Shown: in pieces, positions 10,662-21,611 of the stretch
How the letters are laid out: every line of letters begins with the position of its first letter
Numbering within the stretch: position 1 is the first letter of the stretch
Source: Hsuehochloa calcarea
Lineage: Eukaryota > Streptophyta > Magnoliopsida > Poales > Poaceae
DNA: 64,000 bases
Assembly (NCBI GenBank): GCA_036346395.1
Contig: CM070599.1
Span: 3,153,232 to 3,217,231, forward strand
Reading direction: 5' to 3'
Notes under the pieces: generated by a model
The model's database searches: none
Seen by the model: the letters and a program-made list of their open reading frames with translations, nothing else
What the model was told of the DNA's origin: nothing
Position numbers and translations under genes: made by a program

Positions 10662-13058
10662 TTAGGCGGCCGGATGATGTCCCCGCGGCGACATCCGGAG
10701 TGCCGGTGTCTCTTCGTCCTGAGGATTTCTCGTCGAGCATTTCTTGAAGGTGTGCCTAGACTCCCTGCAAATGGAGCACTTCTTCGTCTGATGTCCTACG
10801 TCTGCTTCGTCCATATTGTTCCTGATGCACCTTACCTGTCGTCGGACGACCTTTCCCTTCTGCTTTTCAATGTCCGCGGCCCAGATTAGTTGCTTCCAGC
10901 TCGGATGCCCAGTGAAATGGCCAACCACAGTGTAACCATACATCTCCGCACTCCATGTTTGCATCACCGCCTCCTTGTTGAAGTAATTAGAGAGGTACTG
11001 CCCAGCATGTTGCACCACTATAGAACATGCGACCATAACATGGGAGCAGGGCCTATGCAGATGAAGGAGCTTGTTGCAAGTGCATACACAACTCGAGCGA
11101 CGTAGCGTGCACTCAGGGATAATCCTCCAGTTCGTCCTGCGGCGTCCTTTATCCCTTCACATTACTTCAAAGTGAAGTTCCCCTATACCCATCTTGAATG
11201 CGCGATGCATCTCACCCTTCTTGCTCTTCTTCTCTATGTACTTGGTGATCATGGCGCAGTAGAGTACTCTGTTATTTGTCATGGCGAGTGACGCGTTGTT
11301 GCTTCTGTTAACAAAGTAGTTAGTCGTACCGCGGAGAATTGCCTCCGCAATACCAACCAAAGGGAGACACCTTGCGCTGCGCATGACCCAGTTGTAAACC
11401 CCGGCTAGATTGGTTGTCATGACACCATATCGAGTACCACTCCTGTCATGTAGTAGCAACCACTTCTCCTTAGGCTCATACTCAATCTAGTCTGAGTGGC
11501 ATTTCACCTGCGCACCCGTCCTCCTTGTCGGACTGGGACCATCTGTGGTTGGCCGTGATAATGCTTCTAGGGCCTGGTCAACGCTTGGGGTGGCCCTTTT
11601 CACCGCCTCCCATCTGTGTGTCCGTGTCCACTCATCCAAAATATTCCAGAGTGTTTCAAACTTCCGCTACTGATTCTAGTTGCACAACCGCTTGAACAGG
11701 TTCATCAAGTCCTTGTTGCGGATCTGCTTGTAGAAGCTTGCCCTCAAGTGCCTCATGCACCACCTGCTTTGTAGATCCGGCCATGCAAATGGTTTGTTAT
11801 CTCCTTGTTGTAGTTGAGTTATTGCACTGAACAGGCTGGTATGCCAATCATGAATGATGCATATGTTTGGACAGCCCTGTACAACAGAAATTCTCACATT
11901 CATCAGAAATCACAACCAGCTATCTGTGTTCTCGCTTTCAACAAATGTGAATGCCACTAGAAGAACTTGATTGTTGCCGTCTGTCGCTATTGCGGTGAGT
12001 GTCTGGCCCTTATACTTTCCAGTCAGGGATGTACCATCTACGCACAAATATTGGACGGCAGTGCCAGAATGCATTGATGCATAGACCAAAGGCGAAGAAT
12101 GCTCGCTGTAGTACCCTCTTATCGGCCTAGTTCGGATGTGTGGTGTCTTGAATGTCGACATGAGTGTCCGGATTATTGTCTTGTATGACTCGGAGTAGCC
12201 CGGGGAGGTTGTGGTAGGAATCCTCGAATGTGCCGAACATTGATTCCACTACCTTCTGTTTTGCCTTCCAAGGCTTAACATAGTTGATTGTGTACTAGAA
12301 CCTTGCCTCAATCACACGAATCATGGATCGTGGCTCGAAATCAAGATTATACACGATCTCACCGTACATAAGGTTGACAATGAGGCCTGATGACAGGTTC
12401 ATGTGGGATTGCACTGACTCAGCGATGACACATGTGTGCGGGACTACTATAGAGTAGTTCCGGTAGGTGTCCCACTTAGGCTGAAATACGTGCACTCGCC
12501 AAGGGTATCTCTCTATTTCGCACTTCACAACGCAACATCTTGGGTTGGACTTGACGACTGTGAATGTGCGCTGCACCGAAAAGGCCCATAATTTGACCGC
12601 CTCCTGCACGACCTCTTTGCATTTGTGCACAGCTCCCTGCCTGGCCTCGCCCTGGTCGTACTTCCACAGCACACAAGAGCCTTCATCGACGACGAGATTG
12701 TCGAATTGGTATGTGTTTCACTCAGATGGAACCGCCAGCTCGTCGGATCCTTCATCTTCTGACAATACATTGTAGTTTCGGGATTTCTAGTCCATCCTTT
12801 GCACAATAGCTTCGAGCTCCTCACCCTCATCAGCAAGCCACTGGCCTGCCTGACTTACGGAGCTACTTCTTCAGGGTCTTCGTCGACAGCATTAGCAACC
12901 CTGGGAGCTTCAGGCACTGTGTGCGCCGCGTTGTGGCTGGAGTCACCGACTTCTTCTTCAGCATTACCACCCCCTTCTTGTTCAACCGCGGATGCAAGAA
13001 TGAGCTTGGCATATGCCTGGGCCAGAAGGACCAAATCCCACCCTCCCTCCCTCGCCAC
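10662..13058 (-). pseudogene. MURA-like MULE transposase, multiply frameshifted
   Basis: Read on the minus strand the domains are in the normal order: acidic N-terminus (about 13058-12860), MuDR DNA-binding-type domain (12672-12295, with CCVVKCEIERYPWRVHV), MULE catalytic core starting at CVDGTSLTGKYKGQTL and ATDGNNQVLLVAF (12080-11940), the second catalytic region IIHDWHTSLFSAI (about 11855), a SWIM zinc finger (CTCNKLLH..CSH, about 11090-11040) and a CCHC knuckle (CSICRESRHTFKKC, about 10790-10750). The second Asp sits in HDWH where SDRH is usual. Many stops and frame changes separate the pieces, so no active transposase is made. It would have cut and pasted this element and its relatives. 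Confidence 0.8.
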
Positions 13059-13846
13059 GCGTAGGTATGACTATATGACTTTGGTCCCTTCAGCTGCACT
13101 AACTCCAAATATATGGGCTACGTTGCTCGAGGGGCGAGACAAATCAATCTCAGATCATACACATCACGACCCACTTGAAATGTGTGAAACAACCACCGCA
13201 TCACATCACCTTATGTACGCCCCTATGCTCTTGGCACGGGCACGGTCGCTGATTGGAAATAACGTAGGCCAATCCCTCTTGGGACCCTCCAGAATAGTCA
13301 CCGAACCGTAGTAAATTTTAAAATTGGTGACGTTTGACATAATTGATGCACTGCACTATGAAAAACATTTTCACAATTAACCATATATCTAAAATAAGAC
13401 TACCCACCGAAAAGAATTGTGTACAACATACTGCACTACACAACCGTACATCCAAAACTATGTAGTTCATTCAGTTTAAAAATTACCTCACAGGTGGGGA
13501 ACCAGACGGGCAACGCTTCGCTAGTTTCTCTCCTCTCCCTTCCCTTCCCTTCCCTCCTATTTTTTTCTGAACACAAATGAATCCTGTGCCGAATTTTAGA
13601 GTTTTATCGAGCTTTTATAGGGTTGGAGTTCCCTGTCATCAGTTGAATTGACGACAGAAGGGGTCAGGGTATCTGTCCAGTCGTTTGCTGTTTTTTTGGC
13701 TAACTATTTATTTGTGTATTTTTTAAAAAAATATTATTAATTTTTTTCCCGGTTTTGCTATATGTGCTGCTGTGTAGAAAAAGGAAGGATGGCCAAGGAA
13801 GGGGAAAATAGGAGGGCTCGTCTTTCTTACCCCTTCCGCATAGAAA

Positions 13847-13966
13847 ATGTTGGCGGCTCGCCGTCTCCGCGCCGCCACCGCCCTCCGCTTCTCCTCCCCT
13901 CCCCCGCCGCCTCTCCGTCCAGCCCCAAGACCCCCAACTTATGACGCCACCGCTGTGGGTCGATGA
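13847..13966 (+). other. 39-codon upstream ORF resembling a mitochondrial presequence
   Basis: ATG at 13847 opens MLAARRLRAATALRFSS, arginine-rich without acidic residues, as in mitochondrial targeting peptides. It stops at TGA 13964, overlapping the COA1 start (13941) in another frame. It could be a uORF, or the true N-terminus of COA1 shifted by one indel in the C-rich tract at about 13891-13906. Confidence 0.5.
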
Positions 13967-16900
13967 GGTCGCGGGGGCGTGGGTCCGTCGCGCAGCGGCA
14001 CTCTCGCTGCTGAGGCTCACCGGCGCCGTCGCCGCCAGCGCCATCAGCGACCTCGCCGTATTCCTCTCCTGCTCCAGGTCCACCAACCCCACCCTAAACT
14101 CTCATCACTAGCTGTCTCTTTACGCGCGCATGTGTGGATATCTGTGTATACCTGCTCTTGTGTTGATACGCTGGGATCAGCTAGCTATGATTTTTTTTTA
14201 CCTGTTCTTGATTTGCATCTGTTCCTAGCTCGATATGTCCAGTTCTTGATCTCGGTGTAGCGCATGAATGATGAATTTGTGCAACTTGTAGGATGCATTT
14301 ACCTTCTGATGATGTTAATTTCTGTCTGTCAATGTGCTCCTTGTACTCACATTTGGCCTTCTTTATCAAGAACTGAGATTGCTAGTTCTAATTGCTGTTG
14401 CTGCTCTTGTTGCAGCCAGGCAATGGAGAAAGCCGCCCAGAACCAGCAAATTGTGAATGCAATCGGCAAGCCGATCATGCGGGGTCCCTGGTATAGCGCT
14501 TCCATTGCCGTGAATCACGCGAGGCATTCCGTCTCCTGCACTTTTCCTGTGTCGGGACCCAAAGGAGATGGGCGTCTTAAGTTCAAGGCTGTTCGCTTGG
14601 GAGGTACGTGCTACCAATAGTGCTCACAATTCTGTGTTGAAGTGCTTACATTCGTTGCGAGCCGAGTTGGATTATACATGTTAGTACGTTGCGATTTTTC
14701 TTGTGGCATATGCCAGTCAGTGTAGATCTTCCTTGAATTTGATTTGAAATAGCATCGATTCATTCACTTCCTCCGGGAAAAAAGGAAAGCCTTTAATTGA
14801 TGCACATCTTGTTCATTTAACATTTAGATGCAGGATACTTGCTTAAAATGCGTCCTTTACTTTCTTGTGTATTGAATGTGGCAGGAATTGTGGTTACATT
14901 AGCAGATTAGAAGTCCATGTCTCCATGACAATACGCATTTTGGTAGACTTATTCGATTGGTTTCTAATTCAGTTTTGTCACTCCTTGGCATAATACCCTG
15001 TCAATTTATCCCCCCATCTGATATCATTTAGGGTAGTATGAACTTTACATGTTGGTTAAATAATTACCGCTTCGCTATAGAACCCCGCGAATCACGAATC
15101 GGATTCGTCGAACCCAAAGTAGTTTAGGGTATGGGGTTTGTGTTCGCAGTGGAAATTGGAAGAAAAAGTGGCGAACTACGAACCTGAATCCCGTACCATG
15201 ACTCGGACGAACCGTGTTTCTGGTAACTATGGGTTAACTATCTTTTTACCCTGTAATGCATAAACGGCATGAAGGTTCTTTTTGCAGATGGAATGATGAA
15301 TACTTATATAGTCTGACACTTTGACTAATTGATCAAGTGGTTCATACCATGTTCTCGTTTCACTTGGAGGGAAAGGAAATCATCTTAGAATATTGGTTTA
15401 TGATTTAGCTTATGTCATAACATGATGAAATAGTGACAAGAACTATCTGAAAGCAAACTGGATGTAGTGTGGGAACAAATAAAATTTATAGGATGGTACA
15501 TGGTTCAAAGAGGAAATGGACCAATGTTTATCTATGATCTATCAATTAATCCCATATTACTAAGGCTTAGATTGAGGTGAGCTAGGTACTCATTATCCAA
15601 CATCTAAATTCTCTGAAGTTGTGTGTAACATTTTTTTAAAACTAAAGACACGTCTTCTATCCCTACTGTCCTAGTAATTATTGAAATACTCGTGGTTTTA
15701 AAAATATTTTCAAATAATGAAACAAATTATTTCTAATTTCAGGAATGACTACGGCATAAATGGACCATAAGCCATGCATTTTAATAGTAACAAGAAGAAT
15801 GTAATTATATGCAAAAGAATAACTAAATTAGTAAATTACTCATGTCACTATTATATGTTAGTAAGATACAATGGCCTTAAAGATCAAATAGTGGGAAAAT
15901 TTAACTAGCACTCGCTCAAAGACATCTCGACCTATTCCCATTGAGTGCCAAAAGTAAAAATTATAATGGTTTGCTCTTAGGTGTTGGACGCCCTAAGCAA
16001 AGCAAATACCACCTCACCACTAATGTCCTAAGCAATATAACCTACTGATTTCACAATCACTACTACAATATGGGAAAAGCAACTCCACATGTATATGGAC
16101 ATCCATGTACTATCCTAACCATCCAAAGTGCTTCGAGATTTGTGCAAAAACATTTCAATGATTGGAAGATGAGATGGTGGTGTGAATTTTGAAAGTTTGC
16201 ATCAATCTCGAGGCACATTTGATGGTTAGGATGGTGCATAAACATCCATATACATGTGGAAAAAACGTTCTCCTACAATATACTAGAATTTTTGCGATAC
16301 AATTTACCAAAATGTCAGATTTAATTTCTACACAGTAAGAAATAAATCTGTCCTAGCAGTTATACATAACTATTGTAAAGATTAGATTTAATGAAAGTAC
16401 TAAAATTAAATAGCTTTAATTCTAATATTTACTTACAGATTGTCACTCCGAGTCTCTCTAGTGTGGTCTTGTCACCGAGCAATTTATCCAATGATTGACT
16501 GTGTAAAGCTAATGATACTAGTCTGACTAAATCAAAGATGATATTAGAACACAAATACTAGCATGGGAACTAAACACAATTGTAATTGATCAAAATACTC
16601 ACATATCAGCAGCACTAAGATATAGAGAAAGGCAAGGCACATTGATGATGTTGTCTCATAAAACTGGTATGCTGCGGTTTCACCAACGTAGTCCGCGGAG
16701 ATACAATGCCTATGTCTATGAACCTTGCCGGTGACACCATGACATAGTGGTGGTGTATCGGTTTTATAGGTTAGCGTCATCAGTGTGGCTATTCTTGCTC
16801 GACAACTTTGAGTGTTGTCGGTACGTGACTATTTCAGATTGATTACTATAGTTGTTTAGTTGCCATACAAGTAATTTTGTTTAAATCTCATCTTTGATTT

Positions 16901-19900
16901 GAGTAGTATTGGTAGTTTTAGCACAATAGATTGTGGGATAAACTGCTCAGTGACGATATCTTCTATTAGGAAAACTTGATAATTCGGAAGTAATATAATA
17001 TAATTTAAGCAATTTAATTTTTTTACCGTCTTTAATTGCAATATTTATCATTGTTATCTTTTATTACCAAATAGATTTTTTCTTACTGTGTACAATTATC
17101 TGTTAAATTGGTAAATGTAGAGCTCACATGGCAATATATTGTAATGTATGCTATCATTACGGGGTAAACACCACTGAGAGGATGGTCTGGCGGTGACTGC
17201 TTCTTTAGGGGAGAGATGAGAATGAACTTGTTTTTTTCTTGCTTAATCCCCTGAATGTATGACAGTTCCTTTATATAAGAGCATCCCTAGCAATATGAGC
17301 TAAGTAACAAATAGATAAGATATGCAACTAACAAGGTTAACAATAATCATGCAGCTAACAGATAAGGTGTGCAGCGAACTAACTTGCCAACTCCTAACCG
17401 AGCTAGGCGATGTCCTGCTGGGTGCAGGCCTTCCCTTGGATCGCATAGGCCATACTGCCGGCTGGCTGGCCAGCTGGTGCGGTTGTTGTGTACTTGTGTG
17501 CGCCTCCTGTGCATGCTGCTGCTGGCCCATGGTGCACTACCGTGCACATGGCAATATTGTTTTAGTAAACTAGTAATCATCAGATTGGTTGGTGATATTA
17601 CTTAGGCCATTAATGGCGAGGTGCTATTTGCTTTGCATAGCCCATCCGACACCTGAGAGCAAAACATTATAGTTTTACCTGATGGGAGTATGTCAAGATG
17701 TCCTTTAGCATGTGATCTTAACTTTGCCCACTATTTCATGTTGATGGACATTTTATCTTGCTATGATAGGATAGTTAACAGTGGCATGGGTAATTTAGTT
17801 GTTCTTATGCACATAATTACATTGCTCTTGATTTGCATGAATTATGGTTCATTTATGTTGTATTTAATTTCTGGGATAGAATTATACATTTATTTTTTGA
17901 AAATATTTCTAAAACAACAAATATTTCGACAATAATTCTACCTCCAATAATTCTAGTTATGGGTTTTAGTGAACCTTGTGAACTTGTAGGAGTACCAACA
18001 GAGTACCAACCAAGGTTTCAAAAAACCGGTACCGGTTGAAAAACCGCTCGAAGGCCGGTTCTGGTAACCGTCCGGTTACCAGAAAAAACCTGAAAAGAAT
18101 TCGAAAACTAAAATTTGAACTGAGGAATTTAAAAATTGGTAACCAGACCGGTTACCGCCCAAAACCGGAAAAACTGGTTCAAAAAACCGGAAAAAACAGA
18201 GAAAACCAGTTATAGGTTATTAGCAATTGGAATGATGCAAATATTAATTAGAAAGTGTTCTAAGCATGTAAAATGATAAAAAAAAAAGTCGCGACAGGGG
18301 GGGCATCAAATGTGTTTTCCAAGTCCAAAAAACCGTCTAGGACTTGCTCATACAATAATTCAAGCATATTTACCTCATACAATATGTAATCTACCACAAA
18401 AAAGACCTAAACCAACATAGAAAGTGCATTATGCAGTTATAAATTCAAATTTAAATTTGATTTTTTGGCTGGTACTGTTCATCCTGTTTCCCACCGGGAA
18501 TTCCGGTTCCGGCTGGTAACCGCCGGGATTTTGATCCTTGGTACCAACTATATTATATTGTATTAGAGTGGAATGTGTTGGGTTGGTTTGACTTTTAGGA
18601 TCTGGATTGACTTTTAGGATCTGGGTTGGGTTCTGGTGAGCCAATTTGTAACAAAGTTATTATCTAGATGATTGAATCCCATGGATAATTTGTGAACAAC
18701 CTAAACAATGCTAGAAAAGAACTAAGAACGGTAAAGAAAAAAACAGATTTTGTATGAATACAACTTTGGGATAATTTGGAGAGAGATTAGAAACCGAAGG
18801 TTGAAGTGGGCTGGACTTGGTCTCGAAGTACTAGGCAGCTTTGTTTGGATGTGCTCGGTTGCAGTGGAGTTTAGTAGGTTAGTGTTTGGATGCATTATGT
18901 GTCTATAGAAGGGGCTGGATTGGATCAGGTTGGAGTTCGGCCTATTACTAGATCTTATTCTTGCATATTTAGTTCAGTCCTTGGTTTTTATACAGTTACG
19001 CTCTACTTGAACTGGTAAGCACAAGGTTCAGCTTGGATATATCATACTTCAATTCTATTAGTCAGTTTGTCTACTTTTATTCTTTGCAAATTCGACTGCA
19101 TATGGAGCAGGGGGTAGATGATCTGTGGTGAAAAGTTGAAGGGCACATCATATAAAAATAGGACTGCATTCTTTCATATTCATTATTGAACATTTAAACA
19201 ACTTCAAAACAACATACCATGGTAGATTGATATTTTCAGGCAGCTTATTAAAATGATGACACTCGACTCAGTACTATTTCTTAGCTAAGTGCTGAATGGG
19301 TGAATAAATGAATAGTGTAGCTAACAGCAAAAGATGGGTTGGCAAATTTGAAGTAATTGACACTTGGGTCTTGTTTGGCCTTTAGCTTTAGCTTTTAATT
19401 GCATTAGGGTCTGGTTTGCTATTGCAGTAGCTTTTTTAAGTGCTTTTTAACTATACTATTTTTGGGTGATATACTGATATTAACTAATGAACAACCACTT
19501 TTTGAAAAGCTGTAACAGGAACATTTTACTAGAATTGGTAAAGGTTCTCTTAACAAAGTTGATTCTTGATCTCAAAAAAAATAAAATAACAAAGTTGATT
19601 CCACAGAAAAGGACATTGTGCAGTGGAGGTAGGAGTCCACTAGGGCCAGTTCGGCATTGCTGTGATGTCCACGTTGACCTTTGTACTGTGTTCTTGTTCT
19701 CCTTCCGTACACAGTAACAAACTATTGTGCTTTGTGCTCAAGTCGGGAACAAAAATGAAGATGTTAATGTTAACAACAGTATGCCCAAGACCAAAAGTTT
19801 AATTTCTCTATCCCATTTTTGAACTTTTAAAGTTTATATTAGTCTAGTTGGTAACTTCCATTGGTGTCTCTGATTGCTCAGTGGTTGGCTGTTAATGCTA

Positions 19901-20501
19901 GTGCCTACTGCTCATTCTATTGTGTTGCTCGTGATATTGCGTTTCGTTAGGATGCTTTGAGGGCATTTAGTTCGTCAAATAATGATGTGCATATATTTCC
20001 ATAAAAAATGTTGATTCCATTTTCTTTTCTTTTTTCTTTTTGCATGATTTTTTTTGGACATCACGTAGGTACAGAAACACCAGCTAACTAACTAAAAGAA
20101 GTTTTTATTAGGCAGTTGATATGGACTATTGAGTGGCCGTGGGTGTCGCTCCTTGTGGCGACTAACCTAATATTTATCACATCTTTTTTCTTGCAGATGA
20201 ATCTTGGTTTACATTTCTACAGCGCAGTGACTGGGATATACTCCTTATGGATGCTATCCTAGATGTTCCTACTGACGATGGGAAGCACCTAACAATAAGG
20301 GTAACAATTCCGGACAACACGACAGCTCCACCGCCAATCGACTGCAGGGCATGCAAGTCCCAGCCGACGCCACCCACCGCCACCTCCAGAGAAGTGAATT
20401 CATTCGGATATGTTATTTGGTCTGAACATAGCTACCATGGAGTGATTCCCCCCGCCATCTCCAGAGAAGTGAATTTCATTCGGATATGTTATTTGGTCTG
20501 A
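13941..20501 (+). CDS. COA1: COA1-like mitochondrial cytochrome oxidase assembly protein (3 exons)
   Basis: Coa1-family proteins sit in the mitochondrial inner membrane and assist Cox1 maturation. Exons 13941-14077, 14416-14603 and 20197-20501 total 630 nt, exactly 210 codons with the stop. The junction codons are AG|C and G|AT, with GT..AG introns of 338 and 5593 nt. Exon 1 gives MTPPLWVDEV and a hydrophobic stretch (ALSLLRLTGAVAASAISDL) that could span a membrane. Exon 2 carries the core IGKPIMRGPWY and SVSCTFPVSGPKGDG; exon 3 carries WFTFLQRSDWDILLMDAI. This matches the plant Coa1-domain pattern. The start is the first ATG in the frame that joins exon 2. A presequence-like ORF lies upstream out of frame. 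A short tandem duplication lengthens the C-terminus. A MULE sits 191 bp upstream. Confidence 0.75.
16072..16272. mobile_element. MULE-type MITE, 201 bp, 9-bp TSD
   Basis: The 9-mer CTACAATAT flanks it at 16063-16071 and 16273-16281. The ends are inverted: CCACATGTATATGG inside the left end answers CCATATACATGTGG inside the right end. Nine-bp TSDs indicate mobilisation by a Mutator-like transposase. No coding capacity. A diverged copy is at 4321-4495. Confidence 0.8.
16274..17125. mobile_element. Inverted-repeat (fold-back type) element, about 0.85 kb
   Basis: About 250 bp on each side pair in inverted orientation. The left carries CTACACAGTAAGAAA (about 16330), CCGAGCAATTTATCC (about 16475) and AATCAAAGATGA; the right, read backwards, carries GTACACAGTAAGAAA, CTGAGCAGTTTATCC and AATCAAAGATGA. 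The spacer at 16563-16867 shows no ORF of note. The exact termini and TSD are unclear, and the MITE at 16072 lies at its left border. Confidence 0.6.
18011..18540. mobile_element. Non-autonomous hAT element, 530 bp, 8-bp TSD
   Basis: GTACCAAC occurs at 18003-18010 and 18541-18548, the 8-bp TSD of hAT transposases. The left end CAAGGTTTCAAAAAACCGG pairs with the right end CCGGGATTTTGATCCTTG. The subterminal zones are rich in CCGGT motifs and GGTAACCGGTCTGG-like pieces, as usual for hAT MITEs in grasses. No transposase. Confidence 0.85.
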
Positions 20502-20510
20502 ACATAGCTA
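20377..20510 (+). repeat. 75-bp-offset tandem duplication at the COA1 3' end
   Basis: A block of about 57 bp starting CCGCCACCTCCAGAGAAGTG is repeated 75 bp downstream (20452-20510) with one substitution and one extra T. The missing T in copy 1 moves the reading frame past the stop that copy 2 uses, giving COA1 a longer tail than the single-copy form would have. Confidence 0.85.
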
Positions 20511-21611
20511 AAGCAGCAGATCCATGGAATAGGTTAGATGAATGTTTCCCACGCGACCATATTCTGTCGGTCCATCAGTCTCACAAAACTAGATTTGCTC
20601 TAGGACTTGCTGGCAAGGCAACATTTTGAATTGACTGAACCCAAATTCCATTTTAGGTTCATATTACATGCTACACTATGGAAAGCTAGTTAACTAGTCT
20701 GCATCTTATTGCTGATTGCAATACCTGATCGACAATACATACTGTTGTGGATCGAGTAGGGTTTTGCTTTTGAACAAATGGTTCCTGGAAGGTCGTCAGG
20801 TTATGTATGCCGAATAATCTATTACGTGTGATTGATCCAATTGTTTTTTTTTTTGGAATTGTCATTGTTCGTGACCAAGAAGTCGCCTCCCCCCGACCTG
20901 TTTTGGCATCTCTACCTATATTTAAGAAGCTAGTAGAGCTAAAAATGCTAAGTCATGTTGGATATACTAAACCCCCGCGGTTTAGCGAGTTTTGTGTCTG
21001 TTGTTTGGCATAAGGTTCTAGTCTTTACCTGTCTCCTGTTAGGAGATGACAATCAACTAACTCATGTCTGTCCACCTTGGTTTCGCATTCGATTCATTTT
21101 TATTAAGTTTATTGGGTTGTCCAATCTCTTAGTCTCAACCCTAAAAGCCAACTCGGCAGCGGGTGGTGTAGCAAGCTTCTCTGCAACTTGGACAACCTAT
21201 TTTTGGGCTTTGCGTGGGCGGAGGTGGTTCGAAGATGGGTTGGCAACAGTGGTGGCACACAGCTGTGGTAGAGGAAGATGGTAATGGTGTTTCGGGTAAG
21301 CTTTGGCCAAATTGGTCAGGGCTTAAGCATCAGTGGGCGTCAGGGGTCTCAAGGGTGGCGTTGGGGGGGGGGGACCAGGGAGGGCTTGTAGTGGCTTGGC
21401 GACGATGGTAGCTTCGGGAGGTCGAGGCGAAACTCATGACAAGGTTTTGGGGTAGAGGGCATGAGGGCGGCAGAAGATCGAAGTTAGGCACACCTGAGAA
21501 TAAAACAGGGGTGGCGGCGATTGAGGGTGTTGACTGGGGTTGGGTGGAGGATGATGGGGAAGATGGGGAAGTGCGGGTGGCTTTTATAGCCGGTTAAGGT
21601 GGTGGCGGCAG
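20511..21611. other. COA1 3' flank, no gene seen
   Basis: It contains the presumed COA1 3' UTR, then G-rich sequence (21200-21600) with overlapping short frames but no recognisable domain. Confidence 0.45.

Larger units (their letters stand above)
8669..13749. mobile_element. MULE (Mutator-like element), 5.1 kb, formerly autonomous
   Basis: The 9-bp direct repeat CGGTTTTGC (within a shared 11-mer CCCGGTTTTGC) occurs at 8660-8668 and 13750-13758, the TSD length of Mutator-type transposases. The termini are imperfect inverted repeats: the left GGCCAAAAAATAGCAAA answers TAGCCAAAAAAACAGCAAA read from the right end. Subterminal CTGTCGC-type repeats occur at both ends. Inside are a broken MURA-like transposase (minus strand) and a second broken ORF (plus strand). 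The element lies directly upstream of COA1. Confidence 0.85.
14604..20196 (+). other. Large second intron of COA1
   Basis: 5593 nt, GT at 14604 and TTGCAG at 20191-20196. It is AT-rich and has no coding exon that I can recognise. It holds a MULE-type MITE, an inverted-repeat element and an hAT MITE, listed separately. The remainder (14.6-16.0, 17.2-18.0 and 18.6-20.2 kb) shows nothing clear. Confidence 0.7.

Noticed and set aside
13762..13944. 60-codon ORF upstream of COA1
   Set aside because: Does not join any COA1 exon in frame and has no family resemblance.
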